Shown: piece after piece, positions 7,078 through 15,736 of the stretch
Layout of the letters: each line of letters begins with the position of its first letter
Numbering within the stretch: position 1 is the first letter of the stretch
Source of the DNA: Lachnospiraceae bacterium
Lineage (GTDB): Bacteria > Bacillota > Clostridia > Lachnospirales > Lachnospiraceae
NCBI GenBank assembly: GCA_019423745.1
Contig: JAHZAV010000048.1
Span: 1 to 15,788 of the forward strand
Length of the DNA stretch: 15,788 nucleotides
Direction: 5' to 3'
The notes under the pieces: model-generated
The model's input: only the letters and a program-made list of their open reading frames with translations
Database searches by the model: none
Told to the model about the DNA's origin: nothing
Program-made: the position numbers and the translations under genes

Positions 7078-7959
7078 ATGATAAAAAGTATGACAGGCTT
7101 TGGCCGTTGTGAACTGGCAGATGGAGAAAGAAAATACACAATTGAAATGAAAGGGGTCAATCATCGGTATTTGGATGTAAATATAAGAATGCCGAAAAAG
7201 CTCAATTTCTTTGAGACAGCGATCCGTAATCTTCTGAAACAGTCCGTATCCCGCGGTAAAGTAGATATTTTTATTACTTACGAGGATTTGTCAGAGAGCC
7301 AGGCAGTGCTGAAATATAACCAATCGTTGGCGAAGGAATACCTGGACTGCTTAAAGCAGATGGAGGAAAGCTTCGGCCTGGAAAACGATATCCGCGTTTC
7401 TACCTTATCCAGATATCCGGAAGTGTTGACCATGGAGGAGCAGGCTCTGGATGAAGAGGAAATATGGGGCGGACTGAAAAAGGCTATTGAAGGGGCTTTG
7501 GAGCAGTTCGTAGAGACTCGGAAAATGGAAGGAGAAAATCTGAAAAAAGATATTTTAAGCAAGCTTGACGGTATGTTAAAGCTCGTGGCCTACATTGAAG
7601 AACGTTCTCCGGAGATTATCAAAGAATACAGACAAAAGCTGGAAGAAAAAGTGAAAGAGATTTTGGAAGATAGTCAGATTGATGATGGAAGAATTGCTGC
7701 AGAGGTAATTATCTTTGCCGACAAAATCTGTACAGATGAAGAAGTAGTAAGGCTTAAAAGTCACATCGGACATATGAAAGAAGTACTTGAGTCAGAAGAA
7801 ACTGGAATCGGAAGAAAACTGGACTTTATTGCGCAGGAGATGAACCGAGAGGCAAATACAATTTTGTCGAAAGCGAATGATCTGGAAGTTTCTAATTGTG
7901 GAATTGATTTAAAAACAGAGATTGAGAAAGTAAGAGAACAGATCCAAAATATTGAATAG
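7078..7959 (+). CDS. yicC: YicC/YloC family endoribonuclease
   Basis: The 293-aa protein matches the YicC/YloC family of cytoplasmic endoribonucleases that act in RNA decay. The family signature start IKSMTGFGR is at residues 2-10. EMKGVNHRYLDVNIRMP (23-39) and SRGKVDIFI (58-66) are conserved N-domain blocks. The C-terminal DUF1732 part ends with DFIAQEMNREANTI (residues 251-264) and LEVSNCGIDLKTEIEKVREQ (residues 269-288), both hallmark segments. Length is typical (287-295 aa). AGAGGT precedes the ATG at a suitable distance. It is first in the train and is followed by gmk after 52 nt. In Bacillus the small gene remA sits between these two; it is absent here. Confidence 0.94.
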   Translation: MIKSMTGFGRCELADGERKYTIEMKGVNHRYLDVNIRMPKKLNFFETAIRNLLKQSVSRGKVDIFITYEDLSESQAVLKYNQSLAKEYLDCLKQMEESFGLENDIRVSTLSRYPEVLTMEEQALDEEEIWGGLKKAIEGALEQFVETRKMEGENLKKDILSKLDGMLKLVAYIEERSPEIIKEYRQKLEEKVKEILEDSQIDDGRIAAEVIIFADKICTDEEVVRLKSHIGHMKEVLESEETGIGRKLDFIAQEMNREANTILSKANDLEVSNCGIDLKTEIEKVREQIQNIE

Positions 7960-8011
7960 TTGGATTTTGAATGCCGGAAAATGTATAGAATATAGGGAAA
8001 GAGGGAAAAGA

Positions 8012-8644
8012 ATGAAGGAAAGCCAGGGAATCCTGACAGTCCTGTCCGGATTTTCCGGATCAGGGAAAGGAACAGTAACTAGAATGTTACTGGAACAATA
8101 TGAGAACTATGCACTTTCTATCTCCGCCACAACGCGTGCACCCAGAGCTGGGGAGAAGAATGGAAGGGAATATTTTTTCAAAACGGTAGAAGAATTTGAA
8201 AAAATGATTGCGAAAGACGATCTGATAGAGTATGCTAAGTACGTGAATAATTACTATGGTACACCGATGGAGTATGTACATCAGCAGCTTCAGGCAGGGA
8301 AGGATGTAATTCTGGAGATTGAGATCCAGGGAGCATTGAAAGTAAAGGAAAAGTACCCAGATGCGCTTCTTCTTTTTATCACTCCGCCCAGTGCACAGGA
8401 GCTGAAAAACCGGCTGATCGGGCGGGGCACGGAAGAGCTGGACGTTATTGAGAAACGAATGAAAACAGCAGCCTGGGAAGCTCAGTTTATGGATCAATAT
8501 GATTACATTGTTATCAATGATAAGCTCCAGGATTGTGTGGAGGAACTTCATGCAATTATTCAAAGTGAACACAGAAAGAGTGCTCGTAACCTTGTATTTG
8601 CAGAAAAAATAAAGGAAGAGTTAGAAAAAGAAGTAAAGGATTGA
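8012..8644 (+). CDS. gmk: Guanylate kinase
   Basis: The 210-aa cytoplasmic enzyme phosphorylates GMP to GDP with ATP, feeding GTP, dGTP and (p)ppGpp synthesis. Walker A GFSGSGKGT is at 13-21. The GMP-binding block follows as SATTRAPRAGEKNGREYFF, and EYAKYVNNYYGTP continues the GMP domain. EIEIQGAL is the conserved stretch before the lid, and an arginine-containing segment NRLIGRGTEE forms the lid. The reading frame extends upstream to 7952, overlapping yicC. The ATG at 8012 is preferred because AGAGGGAAAAGA lies just before it, and the resulting length matches the usual 205-210 aa. It is followed by rpoZ after 16 nt, the common Firmicute order. Confidence 0.96.
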   Translation: MKESQGILTVLSGFSGSGKGTVTRMLLEQYENYALSISATTRAPRAGEKNGREYFFKTVEEFEKMIAKDDLIEYAKYVNNYYGTPMEYVHQQLQAGKDVILEIEIQGALKVKEKYPDALLLFITPPSAQELKNRLIGRGTEELDVIEKRMKTAAWEAQFMDQYDYIVINDKLQDCVEELHAIIQSEHRKSARNLVFAEKIKEELEKEVKD

Positions 8645-8660
8645 AAGGAGAATTAACGTT

Positions 8661-8903
8661 ATGCTGCATCCATCTTATACGGATTTGATGAAAGTTGTAA
8701 ATAAAGAGGTAGAAGAGGGGGAGACAAAAGTAGTCAACAGTCGTTACTCAATAGTAATGGCTACAGCAAAAAGAGCGCGGCAGTTGATTGATGGTGATAT
8801 TCCGCTTGTAAAGACAAAAAATGGTGAGAAGCCCCTTTCTATCGCAATTGATGAGCTTAACAGTGGGAAAATTAAAATTATTGCAGAAGATGCAGAAAAA
8901 TAA
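8661..8903 (+). CDS. rpoZ: DNA-directed RNA polymerase omega subunit
   Basis: The 80-aa omega chain helps fold and stabilise the beta' subunit of RNA polymerase. The conserved block NSRYSIVMATAKRARQL spans residues 26-42, and PLSIAIDELNSGKIKI near the C-terminus is also typical. Length is within the 65-90 aa of Firmicute omegas. AAAGGAG precedes the ATG. It lies 16 nt after gmk and 68 nt before rimO, a gap that contains a hairpin. Confidence 0.95.
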   Translation: MLHPSYTDLMKVVNKEVEEGETKVVNSRYSIVMATAKRARQLIDGDIPLVKTKNGEKPLSIAIDELNSGKIKIIAEDAEK

Positions 8904-8918
8904 TACGAAAAAAACGGC

Positions 8919-8949
8919 AAGGCAGATGCTTTTACAAGGTATCTGCCTT
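8919..8949 (+). terminator. Hairpin between rpoZ and rimO, weak terminator or attenuator
   Basis: AAGGCAGATGC (8919-8929) pairs with GTATCTGCCTT (8939-8949), including one G-T pair, over a 9-nt loop. Only TTTCT follows, and the rimO ribosome binding site comes about 10 nt later. Termination would be partial, so it may tune expression of the downstream genes or protect the upstream mRNA end. Confidence 0.55.
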
Positions 8950-8971
8950 TCTGACTAAAAGGAGACTGACT

Positions 8972-10297
8972 ATGAAGGTACTGTTTATATCCCTTGGATG
9001 TGACAAAAATCTGGTAGACTCGGAAGTCATGCTGGGACTGCTGACAGCGAAAGGTTATCAGATGACAGCTGATGAGGCAGAAGCGGATGTGATTGTGATT
9101 AACACTTGCTGTTTTATCCATGATGCCAAGGAGGAAAGTATCCAGACCATTTTGGAAATGGCGGATTATAAGAAGGAAGGAAAGCTGAAAGCACTGATTG
9201 TAACCGGATGTCTGGCACAGCGTTATCAGCAGGAAATCCTGGAAGAAATTCCAGAAGTAGATGAGGTGCTTGGAACCACTTCCTATCCGGAAATTGTGGA
9301 TGCTATTGAGAATGCCCTTGAAGGTAAGTCGGAAGTCAGAATGCGGGACATTGATGACTTGCCAATGACGGAAACGGAAAGAGTAGTGACAACAGGAGGT
9401 CATTTTGCTTATTTAAAGATTGCGGAAGGATGCGATAAGCATTGTACGTATTGTATTATTCCAAAAATCAGAGGAAATTATAGAAGTGTGCCCATGGAAA
9501 GATTGATTAAAGAGGCGGAAACATTGGCACAAAATGGAGTAAAAGAATTGATTCTGGTAGCACAGGAGACTACTCTTTATGGAAAAGATCTGTATGGCGA
9601 GAAATCGCTTCATAAACTGTTGAAGGAATTATGTCAGATCAATGGAATCCGGTGGATACGGATTTTGTATTGTTATCCTGAAGAAATTGATGACAATTTT
9701 ATTAAAGTAATGAAGGAAGAGCCAAAGATCTGTCATTACGTGGATCTCCCAATTCAGCATGCTAATTCAGATATTCTCAAACGGATGGGAAGAAGAACAT
9801 CCAAAGAACAATTGGAAGAAGTTATTGGGAAACTTAGAAAAGCAATTCCCGATATTGCAATACGTACTACATTGATTACCGGATTTCCGGGAGAAACGCA
9901 AGAGCAGCATCAGGAACTTGTGGATTTTGTAGATGAAATGGAATTTGACCGTCTTGGAGTCTTTACTTATTCACCAGAAGAGGATACTCCTGCAGCTGAA
10001 ATGGAAGGACAGATATCGGAAGAAGTCAAGGAAGACCGTCAGGCGGAACTTATGGAACTTCAGCAGGAAATTGCCTTTGAGCAGGCAGAGAATATGGTAG
10101 GAAAAGAAATTCTTGTTATGATCGAAGGAAAAGTAGCAGATGAAAATGCTTATGTAGGACGTACATATAAAGACGCCCCCAATGTGGATGGATTAATCTT
10201 TGTGAATACGGACGAAGAGCTGATGTCCGGGGATTTCGCCAGAGTGAAAGTGACAGGGGCGGCAGAATACGATTTGATAGGAGAGTTGATATCATGA
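8972..10297 (+). CDS. rimO: Ribosomal protein uS12 methylthiotransferase
   Basis: The 441-aa radical-SAM enzyme adds a methylthio group to a conserved aspartate of ribosomal protein S12. The N-terminal UPF0004 domain has cysteines C10, C46 and C80 for the auxiliary [4Fe-4S] cluster, in LGCDKNLVDSE, NTCCF and TGCLAQR. The radical-SAM motif CxxxCxxC is C154, C158, C161 in EGCDKHCTYC. A C-terminal TRAM domain (about 377-441) binds substrate. The LGCDKN opening separates it from the tRNA-modifying relative MiaB. Residue 47 is also cysteine, beside the cluster ligand. The ATG follows AAAGGAGA. Its stop overlaps the pgsA start as ATGA, implying translational coupling. Confidence 0.96.
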   Translation: MKVLFISLGCDKNLVDSEVMLGLLTAKGYQMTADEAEADVIVINTCCFIHDAKEESIQTILEMADYKKEGKLKALIVTGCLAQRYQQEILEEIPEVDEVLGTTSYPEIVDAIENALEGKSEVRMRDIDDLPMTETERVVTTGGHFAYLKIAEGCDKHCTYCIIPKIRGNYRSVPMERLIKEAETLAQNGVKELILVAQETTLYGKDLYGEKSLHKLLKELCQINGIRWIRILYCYPEEIDDNFIKVMKEEPKICHYVDLPIQHANSDILKRMGRRTSKEQLEEVIGKLRKAIPDIAIRTTLITGFPGETQEQHQELVDFVDEMEFDRLGVFTYSPEEDTPAAEMEGQISEEVKEDRQAELMELQQEIAFEQAENMVGKEILVMIEGKVADENAYVGRTYKDAPNVDGLIFVNTDEELMSGDFARVKVTGAAEYDLIGELIS

Positions 10298-10836
10298 ATT
10301 TACCAAATAAACTGACAGTATTAAGAGTGATTATGGTACCGTTTTTCGTACTTTTTATGTTGACTGATTTAGGGGGAGCAGCAGGAAAATGGATTGCCCT
10401 TGTTATCTTTTGTCTGGCAAGTCTTACAGATATGTTGGATGGGAAAATTGCCCGGGCAAGAAATCTTGTGACAAATTTCGGGAAGTTTATGGATCCGTTG
10501 GCAGATAAACTTCTTGTTTGTTCCGCGATGATCTGTCTTATTCCTACAGGTCAGCTTCCAGCCTGGATTGTTATTATTATTATTGCAAGAGAGTTTATTA
10601 TCAGTGGTTTTCGTCTGGTAGCCTCCGACAGTGGAATTGTAATTGCGGCAAGCTATTGGGGGAAATTTAAAACAGTTTCCCAGATGCTGATGGTCATTGT
10701 GTTGATAGCAGATCTTGGCGGAGTATTTGATACAATCGGAACTGTTTTGATCTGGATTGCACTGATTCTGACTATTGTATCATTGATTGATTACATTGCA
10801 AAAAATGTGCAGGTACTGACAAAAGGAGGCATGTAA
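10294..10836 (+). CDS. pgsA: CDP-diacylglycerol-glycerol-3-phosphate 3-phosphatidyltransferase
   Basis: The 180-aa integral membrane enzyme makes phosphatidylglycerol phosphate from CDP-diacylglycerol and glycerol-3-phosphate, the committed step to phosphatidylglycerol and cardiolipin. The CDP-alcohol phosphotransferase motif is complete: D46, then D49-G50, A53-R54, G63, D67 and D71 in the DGxxAR(x8)GxxxDxxxD spacing. Several hydrophobic helices (roughly 7-25, 32-48, 74-105, 120-142 and 145-167) fit a six-helix fold. The opening NLPNKLTVLR is typical of PgsA. It overlaps rimO by four bases and its final codons carry the cinA ribosome binding site. Confidence 0.96.
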   Translation: MNLPNKLTVLRVIMVPFFVLFMLTDLGGAAGKWIALVIFCLASLTDMLDGKIARARNLVTNFGKFMDPLADKLLVCSAMICLIPTGQLPAWIVIIIIAREFIISGFRLVASDSGIVIAASYWGKFKTVSQMLMVIVLIADLGGVFDTIGTVLIWIALILTIVSLIDYIAKNVQVLTKGGM

Positions 10837-10837
10837 A

Positions 10838-12082
10838 ATGACGGTAGAACTGATATCCGTAGGAACAGAAATTCTTCTTGGGAATATCGTGAATACAAAT
10901 GCGGCTTATCTGGCTGAAAAAATCGCTATTTTAGGTCTATCCTGCTATCATCAAAGTGCAGTAGGAGATAATGAGGAAAGATTGGAAGATGCGATACGGC
11001 TGGCGCTTTCAAGATCAGACATTATTATATTAAGCGGAGGACTGGGTCCAACAAAGGATGATCTGACAAAAGAAGTAACGGCAAAAGTATTTGGAAGAGA
11101 GCTTTATGAAGATGCACATACAAAAGAGCGGATCCAGGCATATTTTGATCAGGTGGGTCAGAAAAAGGGAATTACTGCTAACAACTGGAAACAGGCTCTT
11201 GTGCCGGAAGGTGCAATTGTAGTAGACAATCATAACGGAACAGCGCCCGGATTGATTCTGGAAGGGGAGGGAAAAACTGCGATTCTTCTTCCGGGACCGC
11301 CAAATGAGATTAAACCTATGTTTGAGCGAGATATTGCTCCTTATTTGAATCGTCTGCAGCCAGAGGGAATTTATTCTACTATGGTAAAAATCTGTTCTAT
11401 TGGAGAGAGCAGAGCGGAGACGATGGTGGCTGATTTAATGGAGGAGCAGAGTAATCCGACCCTTGCACCATATGCAAAGACAGGAGAGGTACATTTTCGT
11501 GTAACAGCGAAAGCTGCTGATGAAGAGACAGCGAAGAAGCTGATGGAACCTATGCTTCAGGAATTGAAACAACGTTTTGGAAACTACATTTTTACGATGG
11601 ATGAAAACGTAACAATGGAGGAGTCAATTGTTGAACTTCTGAAAGAAAAACAGTTGACAGTTACTACTGCTGAATCATGTACAGCAGGTCTGCTGGCCGG
11701 GCGTATTATGAATGTACCGGGAGCTTCTTCTATATATAACGAAGGATATATTACGTATTCCAATCATGCGAAAGAAAAACTTTTGGGTGTTTCCCATGAG
11801 ACGTTGGAAACATATGGAGCTGTCAGCAGCCAGACTGCCAGTGAAATGGCCGCCGGAGCCGCAAAAGCAGCCGGAGCAGATGTGGCTTTGGCAGTGACAG
11901 GGATTGCCGGACCTGACGGAGGAACAAAGGAAAAACCGGTAGGGTTAGTTTATATTGGCTGTTTTGTCCGGGGCAAAGTAAGAGTAGAAGAGTTTCGGTT
12001 TACAGGAAATAGAAGCAAGAACAGAGATTACGCAGTGATAAAGGCACTGACACTTCTGCGGGAGGAATTGATGCAGAACTAA
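10838..12082 (+). CDS. cinA: CinA: competence/damage-inducible protein, nicotinamide-nucleotide amidase
   Basis: The 414-aa two-domain protein has an N-terminal MoCF/COG1058-like domain (1 to about 250), with ISVGTEILLGNIVNTNA at 6-22 and LSGGLGPTKDD at 65-75. In characterised homologues this domain hydrolyses ADP-ribose-type pyrophosphates. The C-terminal domain (about 258-412) is the PncC-like NMN deamidase, with AESCTAG at 278-284 carrying the probable catalytic S280, Y307-x4-K312, and VTGIAGPDGGTKEKPVG at 353-369. It acts in pyridine nucleotide salvage. The start is two bases after the pgsA stop, with AAGGAGG at 10823-10829 inside pgsA. In many Firmicutes recA follows cinA; here a different gene does. 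Confidence 0.95.
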   Translation: MTVELISVGTEILLGNIVNTNAAYLAEKIAILGLSCYHQSAVGDNEERLEDAIRLALSRSDIIILSGGLGPTKDDLTKEVTAKVFGRELYEDAHTKERIQAYFDQVGQKKGITANNWKQALVPEGAIVVDNHNGTAPGLILEGEGKTAILLPGPPNEIKPMFERDIAPYLNRLQPEGIYSTMVKICSIGESRAETMVADLMEEQSNPTLAPYAKTGEVHFRVTAKAADEETAKKLMEPMLQELKQRFGNYIFTMDENVTMEESIVELLKEKQLTVTTAESCTAGLLAGRIMNVPGASSIYNEGYITYSNHAKEKLLGVSHETLETYGAVSSQTASEMAAGAAKAAGADVALAVTGIAGPDGGTKEKPVGLVYIGCFVRGKVRVEEFRFTGNRSKNRDYAVIKALTLLREELMQN

Positions 12083-12101
12083 GCTTAAGGAGGAAATAGA
12101 T

Positions 12102-13535
12102 ATGATGATTCGACGACTGTACGGTCAGGAAGTTCTGGAGGCACTCCATCTTGTATGGGATGTTTTTGTGCAGGATGTGGCACCATACTATACCGAAGAA
12201 GGAGTAAAGTCATTTTCACAGTTTATTCGGTACGAAAATATTGAGCAGAAAATGAGAACAGAAGGGATGATGTTATTAGGAGCATATGAAGGAACCGTAC
12301 TTAAAGGGGTAGGTGCCATCCATCCTTCTGGACATATTTCTCTTTTATTTGTGAAAAAACAAGAGCAAAGAAAAGGCGTGGGAAGACAGATTTTCCAGGC
12401 TTTATGCAGCTTGGCGGTACAGACATTTCATGTGACAAAGGTTACTGTTAATGCGGCACCTGGATCTGTAGAGGCATACCGTCATTTTGGAATGCGGGAT
12501 GTGGCACCGGAACAGATGGAGCATGGTATGCGGTATACTCCGCTTGAAATGTGGATTACTGCTGCAGTGCAAGTAAAGAACCGGAAAAAAGTTTATCTGA
12601 TTATTGGTGCTGCAGTTTTGTGCCTTATTGTTTTTCTCGTTTCATCTGTGGCAGTTTTCCGCGAAGTGAAGTATGCATTGGAAAATCCGTCATCTGCGGA
12701 TAGTTGGGTAGATGATGGGGGATCTATAGAAGATTGGTATGATCAGATGCCTGATTTTTCAGATGAAGGAAATTTGGATGGAACTGAAGAAGACAGTGGG
12801 CTGGATGCTATCGAAGCATATATTTCAGATGCAGCAGATTATGAAGTGAAAGAGGAAAATTATAATTATATACCAGATGATACGACGAGTACGGTGATAC
12901 AGTTTGATGTTTATTATCCACAGATTGAAGGGCTTAATGACTCAGTAGAAAAGAAAGTGAATGAGACCCTGGAAAATTGTGCAATGGAAACGGTGGATAA
13001 ACTTTATCTTAATCCTTCTCAGGAGATGAAAGAGAAAGTATTAAGCGAAGAAAGTCCCGTGCTTGCAAGTCTTGTAGAATACAAAGTTACATATCAGGGA
13101 AAAGATATGTTAAGTGTTGTGTTCCAGGATTATGGCTATGAAGGAAGCATCAATGATGGCTTTACATCTCTGCGTTGTGTCAATATCAATTTAAAAGATG
13201 GAACCATCTATGATGTAAAAGATATTGTAGAATTAAATGACGAATTTATTGATCTGTGGCTGGGTGAAATGCGTGACGAAGCTGATGAGGAAACGCTTCT
13301 TTCTGAATTGACAAAGGATGAACTGAAAGAAGTGCTGGAAGGTGACAGTAAAGACGGATGGTATGACGATAATTTCTTTGTAGATGCAGAGGGTATTGAA
13401 ATAGGTCTTAGCTTCCACTATCCGGATTCATCGGAGACTAATACAAAGTTTGCGTGGGTGACGGCACCTTTTGATCTGGATGACCTCAAACCATACGAGA
13501 CGGACAGTGGTTTCTGGAAACTGCTGGAATCATAA
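12102..13535 (+). CDS. Fusion protein: GNAT acetyltransferase, membrane segment, extracellular DUF3298/DUF4163-like domain
   Basis: The 477-aa protein has three parts. Residues 1 to about 156 form a GNAT N-acetyltransferase: motif A is QRKGVGRQIFQAL (89-101), the acetyl-CoA pyrophosphate loop, and PGSVEAYRHFGM (120-131) is the usual motif B. Residues 163-187 are one strong transmembrane helix preceded by KNRKK, predicting a cytoplasmic GNAT domain. Residues 195-262 are a very acidic linker rich in D, E, S and G. Residues 263 to about 465 resemble the DUF4163/DUF3298 region of RsiV- and PdaC-type surface proteins, ending with FVDAEGIEIGLSFHYP (426-441). This last match rests on pattern only. 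AAGGAGG (12087-12093) supports the start. Substrate and ligand are unknown. It sits 19 nt after cinA and 17 nt before topB, so it is probably co-expressed. Confidence 0.75.
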   Translation: MMIRRLYGQEVLEALHLVWDVFVQDVAPYYTEEGVKSFSQFIRYENIEQKMRTEGMMLLGAYEGTVLKGVGAIHPSGHISLLFVKKQEQRKGVGRQIFQALCSLAVQTFHVTKVTVNAAPGSVEAYRHFGMRDVAPEQMEHGMRYTPLEMWITAAVQVKNRKKVYLIIGAAVLCLIVFLVSSVAVFREVKYALENPSSADSWVDDGGSIEDWYDQMPDFSDEGNLDGTEEDSGLDAIEAYISDAADYEVKEENYNYIPDDTTSTVIQFDVYYPQIEGLNDSVEKKVNETLENCAMETVDKLYLNPSQEMKEKVLSEESPVLASLVEYKVTYQGKDMLSVVFQDYGYEGSINDGFTSLRCVNINLKDGTIYDVKDIVELNDEFIDLWLGEMRDEADEETLLSELTKDELKEVLEGDSKDGWYDDNFFVDAEGIEIGLSFHYPDSSETNTKFAWVTAPFDLDDLKPYETDSGFWKLLES

Positions 13536-13552
13536 AGTGGAGAAGACAAAAT

Positions 13553-15727
13553 ATGAAAGCATTAGTAATAGCGGAAAAGCCTTCAGTTGCAAGAGACATT
13601 GCCCGTGTTTTGAAATGTGGAAAAAATGGATCTGGATTCATGGAAGGTGGACAGTATGTTGTAACCTGGGGACTGGGGCATCTGGTTACCCTTGCAGACC
13701 CGGAGGATTATGATCCCAAATATAAGACCTGGAGAATGGAAGATCTGCCGATGATGCCATGTCATTTTAAGTATGAGGTAATCCGGCAGACACAGAAACA
13801 GTATCATGCAGTGAAAAGTCAGATTCACCGAAAAGATATTGGGGAAATTATTATTGCTACAGACGCAGGAAGAGAAGGAGAACTTGTAGCACGGCTGATA
13901 CTGGAAAAATCGGGAAATAGGAAGCCGGTTAAAAGACTGTGGATTTCTTCTGTAACAGACAAGGCCATTCGTGATGGATTTTCTAATTTAAGAAGGGGAG
14001 AAGAATATCAATCTCTTTATGATGCCGCACTTTGCCGGGCAGAAGCGGACTGGCTGGTAGGTATGAATGCAACAAGAGCATTAACCTGCAAATATAATGC
14101 GCAGTTGTCCTGTGGGCGTGTTCAGACTCCAACATTGGCTATTGTTGCCAAACAAGAGGAAAAAATACGTAAATTTGTTCCAGAGACTTTTTATGGTCTG
14201 ACAGCTTATGGAAAAGGCCTGACTCTTACATGGGTAGATGAAAAATCAGGAAGCAGCCGCACATTTAATAAAAGTAAGATACAGGAAATAAAAAAGAAAC
14301 TGACGGGAAAAGAAGCGGTTATACGGGAAGTGAAAAGCGCAAAAAAGAAAACTTTTCCTCCTCTGTTATATGACCTGACAGAACTCCAGAAGGATGCTTA
14401 TCGGCGCTATGGATTTTCGCCTAAGGAAACTTTAAATATTATGCAGAGACTCTATGAAAATCATAAAGTTCTCACCTATCCAAGGACGGATTCCCGATAT
14501 ATCAGTTCAGATATAGTACCTACTTTAAAAGATAGAATACAGGCATGTGCAGTCGGACCGTATAGGAAAACGGCAGGGCAGGTTGTAAGAGGACCTTTTA
14601 GTGACAAGGCAGCATTTGTGAATGATAAAAAAGTATCAGATCATCATGCAATTATCCCTACGGAGCAGTTTGTTCAGCTGGAACATATGACCAATGAGGA
14701 GAGAAGAATTTACGACCTTGTTGTGAAGCGTTTTCTGGCCGCATTGTATCCGCCGGCAGAGTTTGAAGAAATAAAGATTGCTGCTGTAATAGAAGGTGAA
14801 ATTTTTACGGCAAAAGGCAGAAAAATAGTTAAGGAAGGCTGGAGAGAAGTTTACAGTCAGGAAACGGATTTAGAGGAGGAAGAAGAGGCCTCTAAAATCT
14901 TACCTCCCATGGAAAAAGGAAAACATATTGAGGGAATGACTTTTACTGTTACGGAAGGAAAGACAAAGCCTCCATCAAGATTTAATGAAGGTACACTTCT
15001 TGCAGCAATGGAAAATCCTGCTGCCTATATGGATACACAGGATAAAAAGGCAGTAAAAACATTAGGCGAGACAGGCGGGCTGGGAACGGTGGCTACTCGT
15101 GCCGATATTATAGATAAACTTTTTGGCAGTTTCCTTTTAGAAAAAAAGGGCAATGAAATTTATTTGACTTCCAAGGCAAAGCAGCTGCTCAATTTGGTGC
15201 CGGAAGATCTGAAAAAGCCGGAACTTACTGCAGATTGGGAAATGAAACTTTCAAAGATTGCAGATGGAAAAATGAAGAGGGGCATTTTTATGCAGGAGAT
15301 TCGGGAGTATGCCCAAGGGTTGACGGAAGAAATTAAAGAAGGAGAGGGTACATTCCGTCATGACAACCTGACAAATACAAAATGTCCTGTATGTGGGAAA
15401 CGGATGCTCAAGGTACAGGGGAAGAAGTCAGAAATGTTGGTCTGTCAGGATAGAGAATGTGGACACCGGGAAGTAATTGCGAGAGTTTCCAATGCAAGAT
15501 GCCCCAACTGTCATAAGAAAATGATGTTAAGGGGGCAGGGAGAAGGGCAAGTATTTGTATGTGCATGTGGATACAAAGAAAAACTTTCTGCATTTAAGGA
15601 GAGAAGAAAAAAAGAAGGTGCAGGCGTCAGCAAAAAGGATGTTCAGAAATATCTGAATAAGCAGAAAGAAGAACCTGTAAATATGGCTTTTGCGGAGGCA
15701 TTTGCAAAATTGAAATTGGATGAATAA
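13553..15727 (+). CDS. topB: DNA topoisomerase III (type IA)
   Basis: The 724-aa type IA topoisomerase cuts one DNA strand through a tyrosine to relax or decatenate DNA. The TOPRIM domain starts MKALVIAEKPSVARDIA, with E8, and holds TDAGREGE (103-110) for metal binding. LSCGRVQTPTLAIV is at 185-198. The active-site tyrosine is Y309 in LTYPRTDSRY. The cleavage-domain block GLGTVATRADII is at 509-520. The C-terminus adds two zinc ribbons: C611, C614, C631, C636 and C650, C653, C670, C672. Length is near the 727 aa of Bacillus TopB and longer than E. coli TopB (653). GTGGAGAAG lies upstream of the ATG. It is the last gene of the train. Confidence 0.96.
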   Translation: MKALVIAEKPSVARDIARVLKCGKNGSGFMEGGQYVVTWGLGHLVTLADPEDYDPKYKTWRMEDLPMMPCHFKYEVIRQTQKQYHAVKSQIHRKDIGEIIIATDAGREGELVARLILEKSGNRKPVKRLWISSVTDKAIRDGFSNLRRGEEYQSLYDAALCRAEADWLVGMNATRALTCKYNAQLSCGRVQTPTLAIVAKQEEKIRKFVPETFYGLTAYGKGLTLTWVDEKSGSSRTFNKSKIQEIKKKLTGKEAVIREVKSAKKKTFPPLLYDLTELQKDAYRRYGFSPKETLNIMQRLYENHKVLTYPRTDSRYISSDIVPTLKDRIQACAVGPYRKTAGQVVRGPFSDKAAFVNDKKVSDHHAIIPTEQFVQLEHMTNEERRIYDLVVKRFLAALYPPAEFEEIKIAAVIEGEIFTAKGRKIVKEGWREVYSQETDLEEEEEASKILPPMEKGKHIEGMTFTVTEGKTKPPSRFNEGTLLAAMENPAAYMDTQDKKAVKTLGETGGLGTVATRADIIDKLFGSFLLEKKGNEIYLTSKAKQLLNLVPEDLKKPELTADWEMKLSKIADGKMKRGIFMQEIREYAQGLTEEIKEGEGTFRHDNLTNTKCPVCGKRMLKVQGKKSEMLVCQDRECGHREVIARVSNARCPNCHKKMMLRGQGEGQVFVCACGYKEKLSAFKERRKKEGAGVSKKDVQKYLNKQKEEPVNMAFAEAFAKLKLDE

Positions 15728-15736
15728 ACGAAAAAA

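Noticed and set aside
7952..8011. N-terminal extension of guanylate kinase overlapping yicC
   Set aside because: The first 20 residues do not match the family, and a good ribosome binding site precedes the ATG at 8012.
8744..9403. 219-codon open frame on the minus strand
   Set aside because: It is antisense to rpoZ and rimO, both of which have clear family motifs. Its protein has no recognisable domain.
13553..15727. topB as a marker of an integrated conjugative element
   Set aside because: TopB homologues occur on such elements, but here it lies in a run of housekeeping genes, with no relaxase, integrase or type IV secretion genes nearby.
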